In this document: positions 35,289-44,663 of the stretch, one piece after another
Position numbering within the stretch: position 1 is the stretch's first letter
Layout: every line of letters starts with the position of its first letter
Assembly: GCA_964546435.1 (NCBI GenBank)
Contig: CAZJKJ010000012.1
Coordinates: 1 to 64,000 of the forward strand
DNA length: 64,000 nt
DNA from: CAYNST01 sp964546435
Lineage (GTDB): Bacteria; Pseudomonadota; Gammaproteobacteria; Pseudomonadales; Cellvibrionaceae
Direction of reading: 5' to 3'
The notes under the pieces: model-generated
Seen by the model: only the letters and a program-made list of their open reading frames with translations
The model's database searches: none
What the model was told of the DNA's origin: nothing
Made by a program: the position numbers and the translations under genes

Positions 35289-36536
35289 ATGATCAAAAGA
35301 ACTTACGCGCTATTGTTGCTGATCGTGGCTGTGTGCACGATCGGTCAAGCCCAGGCAGCGGAAGTCGAACGACGTTACAACATACTGGAAGGCCATTTGC
35401 AGATCCAGCCGGGCTTCTGTATTCCCAGTGAATGTGCCTCCCGGGAGGCAAGATTTTACGGCAGCCTGACCGCCGTTATCGATGGCGACCGCATCGCGTT
35501 CAAAGACATCCAGCTCAAGAGCGAGTACGCGGGCTTTACTCTGCCCGATGACCCCTATGATCTGTCCAACGGCAGCGTTGCCGATGTCAAATTCTCCCTC
35601 GATGGAGAGATACTGCGGGTGAACGGCTATGTCGACTCCCGAGCCTTTGACGGGCCGCTGGTGGAGTACCGGTTTGTGGCAGAAGCGCTGGAAGAGGCGC
35701 CGGATGCCTTTGATGCGGAAGACTATTTTCATGCGCGCCGGGATTTCAGACGGTGTGTGGCGCCGGAGTGTGGTGGCATTTTTGTTCGCAAACTCAATAA
35801 CTTGCGCATGAGCTGCCCGGACGGAACCGTTGCCCGTGAGTGCTACATCGGCCAGCTGGATATGGGTGATCTCACTGTAGACGCCTTTGCCAAAGGCAAA
35901 CCGGGCTTCAATACCGACGTTATTCTGAAAGGGCAGGTATCCGTCGGCGTTGATCCGGAAGATTCTCTGGGCGTGTTCAGCGTGGAGGAAGTCTGGCGCT
36001 CGGCGACGGGGCGGCGCGCCGTGGGGCGCTATTACGGTATCGTCAATAACGAAATTGTGTGTATCACCAGTCCCTGTTACAGCTACGACCAATACACTCT
36101 GAATCTCAAGGAAATGCGCCCGATATCTGACGTGGACCTCTCCGAGGTGGGTGCCAGTGATCAGGATCTCACGGAAGCCTATCGCCGCATGGGTGAAGGC
36201 GAACCGTTGCTGGCCACCGGGCTCAACCGCCGGGTGAAACACGCCACGGGTGACGGTATCCGGTTCGCGGCGACGCAGTTCTATCTGCCGGTTAAATCCC
36301 GGGTTGTGGTTTGCGAAGCGGGTTATACCGAAGTCAACGGCGAATGCGTAACGTCCAATGGCTGTGCCTACCCCTCAATTGAGCTTGAAACCGTATCCGG
36401 AGCGCCGGATGTTGATCCGGTCAGCGGCGAGTTGGGGGCCAGCTACACGTATACCTGCGAAGAGCGCTGTGATCCCCCGGCCGATCTGGTCGCTCCGGCC
36501 CGCTGTCATCTTGCGTTGCCTCAGGCGGCGCCCTAG
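35289..36536 (+). CDS. secreted Cys-containing protein, DUF6748-like
   Basis: Predicted secreted protein of 415 residues with signal peptide ALLLLIVAVCTIGQAQA. Two related halves show an FVRKLNNLRMSCPDGT...CYIGQLD block and a YYGIVNNEIVCITSPCYSYD block, which resembles the DUF6748 domain as I remember it (CGGxFV..N..CxDG...C and G.CxxxPCxS). At least ten Cys suggest disulfides outside the cytoplasm. Function unknown. The ATG at 35289 gives a clean signal peptide. The TAG stop borders a family A repeat, so transcription probably ends there. Confidence 0.6.
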   Translation: MIKRTYALLLLIVAVCTIGQAQAAEVERRYNILEGHLQIQPGFCIPSECASREARFYGSLTAVIDGDRIAFKDIQLKSEYAGFTLPDDPYDLSNGSVADVKFSLDGEILRVNGYVDSRAFDGPLVEYRFVAEALEEAPDAFDAEDYFHARRDFRRCVAPECGGIFVRKLNNLRMSCPDGTVARECYIGQLDMGDLTVDAFAKGKPGFNTDVILKGQVSVGVDPEDSLGVFSVEEVWRSATGRRAVGRYYGIVNNEIVCITSPCYSYDQYTLNLKEMRPISDVDLSEVGASDQDLTEAYRRMGEGEPLLATGLNRRVKHATGDGIRFAATQFYLPVKSRVVVCEAGYTEVNGECVTSNGCAYPSIELETVSGAPDVDPVSGELGASYTYTCEERCDPPADLVAPARCHLALPQAAP

Positions 36537-36678
36537 GGTCTGTACGATAAGTGCCTGCGCTCGGTGATGCTGCGTTAAAAACAGGCTCAGAATGCTCATT
36601 TACAGCACGTAAACTCCGCTTCTTCGCCTGTTTTTGCCTTGCCTGACCTTCGCTCGACGACTTTTCGTACAGACCCTG
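36537..36678 (+). repeat. inverted-repeat element, family A copy 3
   Basis: 142-bp copy with ends TCTGTACGATAAGT and ACTTTTCGTACAGA and inner AAAACAGGC/GCCTGTTTT. It starts directly after the TAG stop of the secreted protein. On the other strand its right end is preceded by GTAG. A second, related element follows without spacer. Confidence 0.88.
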
Positions 36679-36818
36679 CTACGGCTGTTTAAAACTAACT
36701 GCGTTGCCATTGCGGCGTATAACAGGCTAAAAATGCTCATTTACACCGAGTAAACGCCGCCTTTTCGCTTGTTTTTGCCTTGCGCTGGTGGCCTTGATGA
36801 CGTTTTGCAACGGCCTGC
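36678..36818. repeat. hybrid inverted-repeat element (A-type core, B-type ends)
   Basis: 141 bp, same length as family A. The core (ACAGGCT, AATGCTCATTTAC, GTAAAC, TGTTTTTGCC) is clearly related to family A, but the right end reads GACGTTTTGCAACGGCCTGC, that is the family B end seen at 18581. The left end is a degraded B-type end. It lies tandem to family A copy 3. Confidence 0.72.
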
Positions 36819-37012
36819 GTGGTTATTCCAGTGATCCTGACGGGAGCGTTTTTTAACGCTTCCCGTATTCCTCTCCAGATTTTTCCTGATGGGCTGTTGG
36901 TGCGCTAAAGCCATATATCGCCATGCAAAAATTCCGGGGTAATTCCCGGTCGCTTTTTTTATGGCGGGGATTTTTGGATAATGCGGCCCGCAATCACGAG
37001 GCTGCATATTTC

Positions 37013-40000
37013 ATGACTGATTTCTCCACATGGCCGGAATCATCCGCCGCGCTTGAATCCGTATTGAACGAGACTCTGATCACCGATGCGGCGCGTTTGC
37101 GCAAGCGGTGGCGTGCAGCCGAACGGCGTGCGGCCACCGGTGCGCCCACCGATCAGCTCAGAGGCAAATTTCTCGCAGAGTTGAAGTCGGCAACGCAAGC
37201 GTATCAGGCAAAACTGCGGCTTATTCCCCCCATCAGTTACCCCGAATCCCTGCCCATTACGGCGCGACGGGACGAAATATCTGAACTGATTCGGAAGCAT
37301 CAGGTGGTGATTCTGGCCGGTGAAACCGGCTCCGGCAAAACCACCCAGTTGCCGAAAATATGCCTGGAACTGGGACGCGGGCGGCGCGCCTTGATTGGTC
37401 ACACTCAGCCCCGCCGGATTGCCGCAACGACCGTGGCCGCCCGCATCGCTGAGGAGCTGGGGCAGCCGGTGGGGACAACGGTGGGATTTCAGGTTCGCTT
37501 TACCGATAAAACCGAACCGGTATCCGCCATCAAGTTAATGACGGACGGAATTTTGCTGGCGGAAATCCAGCATGATCCCTTATTGCTGCGCTACGACACG
37601 CTCATTATCGATGAAGCCCATGAGCGCAGTCTTAACGTGGATTTTCTGTTGGGATATCTGAAGCGAATTCTGCCGCAACGTCCCGATCTGAAAATCATCG
37701 TGACGTCGGCGACGATCGACCTGGAAAAATTCTCTGCGCATTTCGATAACGCGCCGATCATTGAGGTGTCTGGCCGGACCTTCCCGGTAGAAATTTCCTG
37801 GCGTCCGTGGGATGGCGACTACGATGATCAGTATCAGGCGATTGTCGACAGTGTTGCGGACATCCTCACCATGCCCCACCGTCAGGCAGGGGATATTCTG
37901 GTTTTTCTCGCCGGAGAACGGGAGATCCGGGAGACGGCGCATGCCCTGCGCCGCGCCCAGTTCCCTCATCTGGACATTCTGCCGCTGTACGCGCGACTGA
38001 GTCTGGCGGAACAGCAGAAAGTGTTCCAGGGCCATCGCGGCCGCCGGGTCATTCTGGCAACCAATGTGGCGGAAACGTCCATCACTGTGCCGGGAATCGG
38101 TTTTGTCATCGATCCGGGATATGCCCGCATCAGTCGTTACAGTGTGCGGACCCAGGTGCAGCGTTTGCCCATAGAACCGGTGTCCCAGGCCAGCGCCAAC
38201 CAGCGGGCCGGGCGCTGTGGTCGCGTCGCCGACGGGCTGTGTATCCGGCTTTATTCAGCAGAGGATTTTGAGCAGCGGCCAGCCTTTACCGATGCGGAAA
38301 TCCTGCGCACCAATCTCGCTTCGGTCGTGCTGAAAATGCTGACCCTGCGCGCGGGCAGTATCGAAGACTTTCCGTTTATTGACGCTCCTGACCGGAAGAT
38401 GATCCGGGATGGATACAAGCTGCTGGAAGAGCTGCAGGCGGTTACCCATGCCGGCGACCTGACCGCAGTGGGCCGACGCCTGGCCGCGCTGCCCCTGGAT
38501 CCGCGTCTGGCCCGAATGGTTATCGAGGCGGAGAAAGTCGGCTGTGTTAAGGAAGTCCTGATCATTGCGGCCGCGCTCACCATTCAGGATCCGCGTGAAA
38601 GACCGGCGGAAAAGCAACAGGCGGCGGATGAAAAGCATCGCCGCTTCAGACACGAGGAATCCGATTTTCTCGCGTTCCTGTCTCTGTGGGATTACGTGGA
38701 GCAGCAACGACAGGCACTTTCACAGAACCAGTGGCGCAAACAGGCGGGCAAGGAATTCCTGTCGTTTATGCGGCTGCGGGAATGGCGCGATCTGCACCAC
38801 CAGTTGCGCCTGGCAGTGAAGCATTCGAACGTGCGGGAAAATTCGGAGCCGGCCACGTACGACGCGATCCATCAGGCACTGCTTGCCGGTCTGCTCAATA
38901 ACCTGGGTGTCAAAGCCGAAGATTCAAAGGAATGGGAATACGATGGAACTCACAACCGCAAGTTCTCGATTTTTCCCGGCTCGTCTCAAAGCAAGAAAAA
39001 GCCGAAATGGCTGGTGGCGGCAGAGCTGCTCGAAACATCGCGGCTCTTCGCCCACTGCGTTGCCCGGATAGACCCCCAGTGGGTGCTGGCATTGGGCAGG
39101 CATCTGGTAAAACATCATTATTATCAGCCTCACTATCAGAAAAAATCGGGTCAAGTGGTCTGCTTCGACAGGATTACGCTATACGGGCTGCAATTATCCG
39201 ACAAGGAACGGGTGAACTATGCGCACATAAATCCGGCCGAAGCCCGGGAAATATTTATTCGAAGTGCGTTGGTGGAAGGTGATTATCCGGCGGCCGCAAA
39301 ACTGAAGGCCGGAGCCTTTTTCGCCTGGAATCGTCAGCAGATAAATGACGTGGAACAACTGGAAGCCAAAACCCGACGCAGTGACATTCTCGTCGACGAT
39401 CAAGTGATATTCGATTTTTATGACGCCGTAATTCCGGCGCAGATTGTGAACCTCGCAGGCTTTGAAAGCTGGCGGAAGCAGGCGGAACGCACCGACCCGA
39501 AAATTCTGCATTTTCCAGAGGGACTTTTGTTGCAGCGCATGGCTGACGATATAACGGAAGCGAAATTTCCGCGTTATCTGGACATTGAAGGCATGCAGTT
39601 GCGGTTAACGTATCATTTTGAACCGGGGCATCCGGATGATGGTGTAAGCCTCGGCGTTCCCGCCAGCGTTTTGCACACGCTGCCCAGGCACCGGCTTGAG
39701 TGGCTTGTTCCGGGATTTTTAAGGGAAAAGTGCATCGTCTTGATGAAAGGTTTGCCGAAACACTGGCGCAAAAAGTTCGTGCCGATTCCACAGTATGTCG
39801 ATCGGATCATGCCGCGCTTAAAACCTGACAACAAACCTTTGCTCGAAGCCATCGCGCAGGAACTCAGCCGGGAGATCGGCGAGAACGTTTCAACCCGGGA
39901 TTGGCCTCAGGCGGAGCTGGGCGATTTTTATTTGCTGAATATTCACGTTCTCGACGATCGCGGCAAGGTAATTGATCGCGGACGTAACACGGAAATATTA

Positions 40001-40942
40001 CAGCAGCGTTACAAAGATCATGTTCGACAAAGCCTTCAGACAGCCGGCGCGGACATGGAAAAAGAAGGTATTACCGAGTGGAACTTCGGGGTGTTACAAG
40101 AGAGTTGTAATTTAAAAAGGGGAAGTGTTAATGTACGCGCGTTTCCGGCCCTGGTAAAAGAAAGTAACGGAATTGCAATACGCATGCTGGATAATCCCCA
40201 GGATGCGCACCTGAAAACCCGGGAGGGAGTCGTGGCGCTGGCAGCACAGCAGTTGACCCAGGCGGTGCGATATCTTGGCAAGTCACTGCTGCGCAACCGG
40301 GATATGGCGCTGTCGGTGATTGCCCTCGGAAGCCGGCAGCAGGTAGTGGACGATATTATTTTTGCCGCGATCAACCAGGCCTGTTTCAGCGATGGGGAAT
40401 TGCCCCGTACGGAGCAGCATTTCAAGCGGGCGGTGGAGCAGGGTGCGGTGCGGGTCGTTGAAGTGGCCCAGAATATTGAAACAGTTTTACTGGAAGTTCT
40501 GACGCAAGTGGTGCAGATCAGGAAGTCGATAAAGACCAGCAAAAACGCCTTGTTGCTGGCGAGCGCTGTGGCCGATATCAATGCCCAGCTTGATCAGCTT
40601 CTGTATCCGGGGTTTTTGCAGTTGACGCCAGCCGAATGGTTTGAACAGTTTCCGCGTTATCTGAATGCCATCGCCATCCGGATCGAAAAGGCTCCGCAGA
40701 ACATAATGCGGGACAGGGAATACACGGGGGTGCTGGGATCGCTCTGGGCTATGCATGAAAGCCGGCTCGAAGCTGAAGGCCGGACCGCCTGCCTGCTGGA
40801 TGAGCAATGGCAAAGCTGGCGCTGGATGCTCGAAGAGTTGAGGGTCTCCCTGTTCGCACAGCCCCTGCGAACGCGGATGCCGGTTTCAGAGAAAAGGTTG
40901 CTTAAATACTGGAAGGAAAACGTGCAAAGACAGTCGTTTTGA
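37013..40942 (+). CDS. hrpA: ATP-dependent RNA helicase HrpA (DEAH box)
   Basis: Large DEAH/RHA helicase, 1309 residues (E. coli HrpA 1300), implicated in rescuing stalled ribosomes and processing some mRNAs. Walker A GETGSGKTTQLP (about 100), TQPRRIAA, the DEAH box IIDEAHERSLNVD, SATID, and motifs V-VI (TNVAETSITVPG, NQRAGRCGR) are all present, followed by the HA2/OB region and the long DUF3418-type C-terminal part. The ATG at 37013 matches family starts; a longer frame begins at 36923. Confidence 0.95.
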   Translation: MTDFSTWPESSAALESVLNETLITDAARLRKRWRAAERRAATGAPTDQLRGKFLAELKSATQAYQAKLRLIPPISYPESLPITARRDEISELIRKHQVVILAGETGSGKTTQLPKICLELGRGRRALIGHTQPRRIAATTVAARIAEELGQPVGTTVGFQVRFTDKTEPVSAIKLMTDGILLAEIQHDPLLLRYDTLIIDEAHERSLNVDFLLGYLKRILPQRPDLKIIVTSATIDLEKFSAHFDNAPIIEVSGRTFPVEISWRPWDGDYDDQYQAIVDSVADILTMPHRQAGDILVFLAGEREIRETAHALRRAQFPHLDILPLYARLSLAEQQKVFQGHRGRRVILATNVAETSITVPGIGFVIDPGYARISRYSVRTQVQRLPIEPVSQASANQRAGRCGRVADGLCIRLYSAEDFEQRPAFTDAEILRTNLASVVLKMLTLRAGSIEDFPFIDAPDRKMIRDGYKLLEELQAVTHAGDLTAVGRRLAALPLDPRLARMVIEAEKVGCVKEVLIIAAALTIQDPRERPAEKQQAADEKHRRFRHEESDFLAFLSLWDYVEQQRQALSQNQWRKQAGKEFLSFMRLREWRDLHHQLRLAVKHSNVRENSEPATYDAIHQALLAGLLNNLGVKAEDSKEWEYDGTHNRKFSIFPGSSQSKKKPKWLVAAELLETSRLFAHCVARIDPQWVLALGRHLVKHHYYQPHYQKKSGQVVCFDRITLYGLQLSDKERVNYAHINPAEAREIFIRSALVEGDYPAAAKLKAGAFFAWNRQQINDVEQLEAKTRRSDILVDDQVIFDFYDAVIPAQIVNLAGFESWRKQAERTDPKILHFPEGLLLQRMADDITEAKFPRYLDIEGMQLRLTYHFEPGHPDDGVSLGVPASVLHTLPRHRLEWLVPGFLREKCIVLMKGLPKHWRKKFVPIPQYVDRIMPRLKPDNKPLLEAIAQELSREIGENVSTRDWPQAELGDFYLLNIHVLDDRGKVIDRGRNTEILQQRYKDHVRQSLQTAGADMEKEGITEWNFGVLQESCNLKRGSVNVRAFPALVKESNGIAIRMLDNPQDAHLKTREGVVALAAQQLTQAVRYLGKSLLRNRDMALSVIALGSRQQVVDDIIFAAINQACFSDGELPRTEQHFKRAVEQGAVRVVEVAQNIETVLLEVLTQVVQIRKSIKTSKNALLLASAVADINAQLDQLLYPGFLQLTPAEWFEQFPRYLNAIAIRIEKAPQNIMRDREYTGVLGSLWAMHESRLEAEGRTACLLDEQWQSWRWMLEELRVSLFAQPLRTRMPVSEKRLLKYWKENVQRQSF

Positions 40943-41087
40943 ATTTCATGAAATATTTATTTTTCCGGTTTCCCTGGAGGTAGCGCACGGATGTTTTCTT
41001 CCTTTGAAAGTTGACCACAGAAAAACGGCTCCGGAGATGGCGGCAGACCCTCAGCTGAGCTTTATATTTAATGTCTAGGAGTACATC

Positions 41088-42011
41088 ATGAATTACAAGT
41101 TTTATATGGCTGCAGCACTTGCGTGCGCTTACGGTTTACCGGCTGTGGCGGATCCGCAGTTCTACGGAAAGGCGAATCTCACTCTCGAGTATGCGGATAT
41201 TGGGGGAGCGGCAGGCGACTCGGAAACCATCGAACTGCTGAGCAATGCCTCGCGCATCGGTGTAAAAGGCTCGGAAACCATTCATGATGGACTGGATGTG
41301 GTCTATCAGCTGGAATACGAAACGTATTTTGATGACGGGATCGACAAAGAACGCTTCGGTCAGCGCAACATTTTTGTTGGAGTGCAGGGCAATTTCGGAC
41401 GTTTGATTGGCGGGCACTTTGATACACCATTGAAAGCGTCTCAGGACAAGGTCGATTTGTTCAACGATATGCGCGGTGATATCAAGAACCTGATCACAAA
41501 CAACGAAATCCGTGCGAGCAATACCGTGATGTACACCACTCCGAATATGGGCGGCGTCACGATCAATGTGGCTCATATCGCCAGCGAAGTCGAGAATGTC
41601 GACAACGGTGTGTCGGTATCTGTCGGCTTTCAGAGCGGCGGCTTCTATATTTCCGGTGCCATGGAGCAGGACGTTGACGAGGAATATTCGGAAGCGCAGC
41701 GGATTGTATCTCTTTACAGTACGCCGCAATTCCAGATTGGCGCGCTGTACGAAATTAATGAAGAGCCGATGGCAGACAGCGAAAGCGGATGGCTTCTGTC
41801 GGGTCTGGTTAACGTCGGCAAAAACTGGGCGATCAAAGCGCAGTACGGTCAGTCGGACATGAACCTGGAAGGCGGCGAGACGTTCAGCCTGGGTCTGGAT
41901 CACACGTACACCAAGAACTTCAAGACACTGGCCTTCGTGACTCGCCATCAAGCCGATGACGATATCGTCGACAACATCTACGCGGGTGTCGGGCTGGATT
42001 TCAAGTTCTAG
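41088..42011 (+). CDS. outer membrane porin (general diffusion type)
   Basis: Gram-negative porin of 307 residues: signal peptide 1-21 ending PAVA, first strand QFYGKANLTLEYA, the SRIGVKGSETIHDGLDVVYQLEYE and FVGVQGNFGRLIGGHFDTP segments common to Porin_4 proteins, and a terminal Phe after LDFKF, the signal for BAM insertion. Probably trimeric 16-strand barrel for small solutes. Strong AGGAG ribosome site. Stand-alone gene; ion or sugar preference cannot be read. Confidence 0.92.
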   Translation: MNYKFYMAAALACAYGLPAVADPQFYGKANLTLEYADIGGAAGDSETIELLSNASRIGVKGSETIHDGLDVVYQLEYETYFDDGIDKERFGQRNIFVGVQGNFGRLIGGHFDTPLKASQDKVDLFNDMRGDIKNLITNNEIRASNTVMYTTPNMGGVTINVAHIASEVENVDNGVSVSVGFQSGGFYISGAMEQDVDEEYSEAQRIVSLYSTPQFQIGALYEINEEPMADSESGWLLSGLVNVGKNWAIKAQYGQSDMNLEGGETFSLGLDHTYTKNFKTLAFVTRHQADDDIVDNIYAGVGLDFKF

Positions 42012-42099
42012 TTCAGGTGATCTGACTTCCCAGGGACGGGTAGAGTACCGCCCTTGCAAGCTGCCCGCTTGCGGGGGCTCGGTGCCGGGCGACTTCGAT

Positions 42100-42810
42100 C
42101 TACTGGGGGCGGCTTGATAGAAACGGACTGAGAACCTTGCCCCAGAGACCTGTCATGGCGACCGGCATTTCAGAAACCGTCAGGCAGATGCAATCTTCGT
42201 TTTCGGTCGCTGTTGGGCGATGGACCTGGCCCGACTCACGGACGACGAAATCGCCGGCGCAATACACGCCAAAGCCATCGGAAAAGCTGCCTTGCAGCAC
42301 CAGCGTCACTTCCCGTCCCCGATGATTGTGACGGCCGATCCGACCTCCCGAACTGATGCGGTGCAGGGCCACCCGGAATTTTTGCTGCCCGGTGACGAGG
42401 GGTGCCATTTTCATGGACGGCGTTACAAATTTCCATTTCAACTTGCGCGGAATCAACTTGCGGACGACTCGAGGCGGGTTGGTAAGCGCGGTATGTTTAC
42501 TGACGATGATGGCAGCGCCGGGGTTATCGGTGCCGCTGGCGTCGACGGTTGCCTCAGTTTTCGCCCCCTCTTTATGCTGCAGTTCGGGAGAGTGGATGCG
42601 GGCCATCAGCTTTTCAAAAGTGGCGGTATCAATGGGAGCTCCTTCGCAGTTGCTCAGCAAGGTGCCACCCAGATGGTTCAGGCTCCAGACGGTATTGCGG
42701 CAAGGCGCGCAAAAATGAAGATGGGCTGCCACCGACAGACTGAGAGCCCATTCCAGGCTCCCGGCGGCATACTCCGTCAACATGTTTTCGTCCGGGTGGT
42801 GTTTTGCCAT
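42100..42810 (-). CDS. chrR: ChrR-type zinc-cupin anti-sigma factor
   Basis: 236-residue anti-sigma factor. The N-terminal ASD/ZAD carries the zinc ligands His5 and H30...C34xxC37 (AAHLHFCAPC). The C-terminal cupin has GRHNHRGREVTLVLQGSFSDGFG. In Rhodobacter, ChrR holds sigma-E inactive until singlet oxygen or organic hydroperoxides act on the cupin. Here it follows the sigma gene with a one-base TGATG overlap, the usual rpoE-chrR order. Predicted to sense photo-oxidative stress; the low sequence conservation of the middle region (about 75-120) is not assigned. Confidence 0.88.
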   Translation of the reverse strand: MAKHHPDENMLTEYAAGSLEWALSLSVAAHLHFCAPCRNTVWSLNHLGGTLLSNCEGAPIDTATFEKLMARIHSPELQHKEGAKTEATVDASGTDNPGAAIIVSKHTALTNPPRVVRKLIPRKLKWKFVTPSMKMAPLVTGQQKFRVALHRISSGGRIGRHNHRGREVTLVLQGSFSDGFGVYCAGDFVVRESGQVHRPTATENEDCICLTVSEMPVAMTGLWGKVLSPFLSSRPQ

Positions 42811-43421
42811 CAGTATCTCCGGGCAAGATTCGTATGTAACTTTTTCAACCCCATGCGTACCCTCGATTTTACGGTTCCAAGGGGTAACCCGGATTCTTCG
42901 GCGATCTCACTGTGTGACTTGCCTTGCATATAAACCTGGGCCAGCACTTGTTTCTGTTCCACCGGCAGAACAGAGAACGACTCTTTGACCAGCTCTTCAT
43001 GGCGCGACTGCTGGAGACGGACGAAGGGTTCATTGGCGGAAGAATCATCCCAGATTTCATCCACATCAATTGGATCCTGATTGATCTGATGACGACTGTT
43101 GCGGCGCAGCATGTCGATGCGGCAGTTGCGCATCACCGTAAAAATCCAGGTGCTGGCAGCGGCTTTGGAGGGATCGAAGGACGGAGATTTCAGCCAGACC
43201 TTGACCATGACCTCCTGGACAAGCTCTTCGGCAGCTTCCCCCGGCAAACTCTGATTGCCGTTGGAAATGCAAAAGCCTTTGATCAATGGGGCGAAATGCT
43301 GAAACAGCCGCGCAAAAGCCTGTTCATTGCGGGAGTTTCCAACTTCTTGCAGAAGCTGGCTCCAGTCATCGTCGCGAACTTTGGCAGGTTGAGCGTTTAA
43401 AGCGTGAGTTCTCTTGTCCAT
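42810..43421 (-). CDS. ECF sigma factor, RpoE/ECF11-like
   Basis: 203-residue group 4 sigma factor partner of ChrR. Region 2 shows EELVQEVMVKVWLKSPSFD and WIFTVMRNCRIDMLRR; region 4 shows VYMQGKSHSEIAEESG and GTVKSRVRMGLKKL. Start at 43421 is supported by GGAGAGGAC directly upstream; an ATG at 43436 and a further one at 43475 are weaker. The context with chrR predicts control of a singlet-oxygen or hydroperoxide response. A clear ECF11 promoter (TGATC-type -35) was not found upstream. Confidence 0.9.
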   Translation of the reverse strand: MDKRTHALNAQPAKVRDDDWSQLLQEVGNSRNEQAFARLFQHFAPLIKGFCISNGNQSLPGEAAEELVQEVMVKVWLKSPSFDPSKAAASTWIFTVMRNCRIDMLRRNSRHQINQDPIDVDEIWDDSSANEPFVRLQQSRHEELVKESFSVLPVEQKQVLAQVYMQGKSHSEIAEESGLPLGTVKSRVRMGLKKLHTNLARRY

Positions 43422-43841
43422 GTCCTCTCCAGTCATCGTCACATTGGCCTTGGCCGGTTTAATTGTTTTGCGCATCGATTTGCAGCTCTGTTACAGGTGA
43501 TGGTTCGAAAGCCCAAACATCGGCGGCGGCCTTTCGAATCGGTGCAGCGTCCCCGTCGAACTGAAAGGCTTAGTCTGAGCGCGCATATTGGTCGTATAGT
43601 TTTTTGCCTTTTTTAACGAACCTTGGATGTATCCATGTTCAGTCGGCGATCCGGACAAGCGGACCGCGAGAAGGTCGCAAAAAAAGCCAGCAGACAGTGT
43701 CGAGTATCCTGTTATGCACTTTCCGCGCCCGTTAATGATGCGGCGCCTCAACGAGTACACCGTATTACCACACGACGGGTGATTGCGGCCATTGATGAGA
43801 CGACGATTTAGCTCGGTCGGCTCTGCATCAGCGGGTTGTGA
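43422..43841. other. intergenic region between sigma factor and SDR-like gene
   Basis: About 420 bases between divergent genes. It holds a 58-62 codon plus-strand frame (43623 or 43635 to 43811, start MFSRRSGQADREKVAKKASR) ending 30 bases before the SDR-like gene; it is Arg-rich, has no recognised family and no good ribosome site, so I do not call it. Both promoters should lie here. Confidence 0.35.
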
Positions 43842-44663
43842 ATGGACCAAATCAAAGATAAATGCGTCTGGGTCACAGGCGCCACATCACCGTTAGGCAA
43901 GGCGCTTGTGGCCACTCTGAGCGGACAGGGAAATTTTGTGATCATCAGTTCGGAAAAAACGGCGGAGCTCGAGCAAATGGCAGTGAACTCCGGTGGCAAG
44001 ATTGCCGCGTTGCCTATCAATTATCGCGAGAGCGAGAGCGAGAGCGAAAGCGCCTCCGGCGACGCCCGTCGACAGCTGGGGGACATAACGGATTATCTCG
44101 ATCTGGTGATTTGCTGTACTCAGTCCAGAGAGCCGGAGGATGGGTTGCGGTTTGAGCCGACCCTGTACAGAAAGATGTTTGACCTCAATGTTGTACAGGT
44201 CATAAACAGTCTGAATCTCGCCCTGCCATTCATGCGGAATAATGCGGCACGAACCCAGTTTGCAGTGGTGGGCAGCCTGATGGGGCTGGTGGGCATGCCC
44301 AGAGCGGAAGGCTTCGGCGCGTCCATGGCGGCGCTTGATTATTTTATGCGCGCGCTCCGGGCTGATGCTCAGGAGCTGCCTATAGATTTGTCGTTGATCC
44401 GCTTGGGCAATGTACCTGCGCAGGCGAAATATGAGGGCAGCGCCCTTGTGTCATTACCTTTCGAAATCGATACGGAAGAGGCGGCTCGAGTCATATTGAC
44501 GGCCATTCGGCGACGAAAATTTCTGGTGGATCATCCCCGCAAGCTCGGGCTTGTTTTGCGCATGATGGCCGTGGGATTCCCGTTGTGGTGTCGTTGGGGC
44601 GCGCCGTATATCAGCCGATTGAAACGGCAGTCGTGGTCCAGGGGTGCTCGATGGATGCCGTGA
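43842..44663 (+). CDS. SDR-family protein with degenerate active site
   Basis: Short-chain dehydrogenase/reductase fold, 273 residues. The cofactor loop VTGATSPLGKAL is kept, and the active-site Ser is present in VGSLMG. The catalytic YxxxK is replaced: the stretch is GFGASMAALDYF, with Phe for Tyr and Met for Lys. The following PG motif is also changed (LIRLGNVP). A Glu-Ser run (RESESESESA), encoded by a GAGAGC repeat at about 44030-44053, lies after strand 3. Likely a non-catalytic or altered SDR. Genes of this family are common near ECF11 sigma/ChrR pairs, so it may belong to that regulon (inference). Confidence 0.8.
   Translation: MDQIKDKCVWVTGATSPLGKALVATLSGQGNFVIISSEKTAELEQMAVNSGGKIAALPINYRESESESESASGDARRQLGDITDYLDLVICCTQSREPEDGLRFEPTLYRKMFDLNVVQVINSLNLALPFMRNNAARTQFAVVGSLMGLVGMPRAEGFGASMAALDYFMRALRADAQELPIDLSLIRLGNVPAQAKYEGSALVSLPFEIDTEEAARVILTAIRRRKFLVDHPRKLGLVLRMMAVGFPLWCRWGAPYISRLKRQSWSRGARWMP

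Noticed and set aside
42064..42075. CCCGCTTGCGGG as a porin/chrR terminator
   Set aside because: The loop would be only two to four bases and no T run follows.
43623..43811. 62-residue protein between the sigma factor and the SDR-like gene
   Set aside because: Arg-rich with no recognised family or ribosome site; mentioned in the intergenic entry only.
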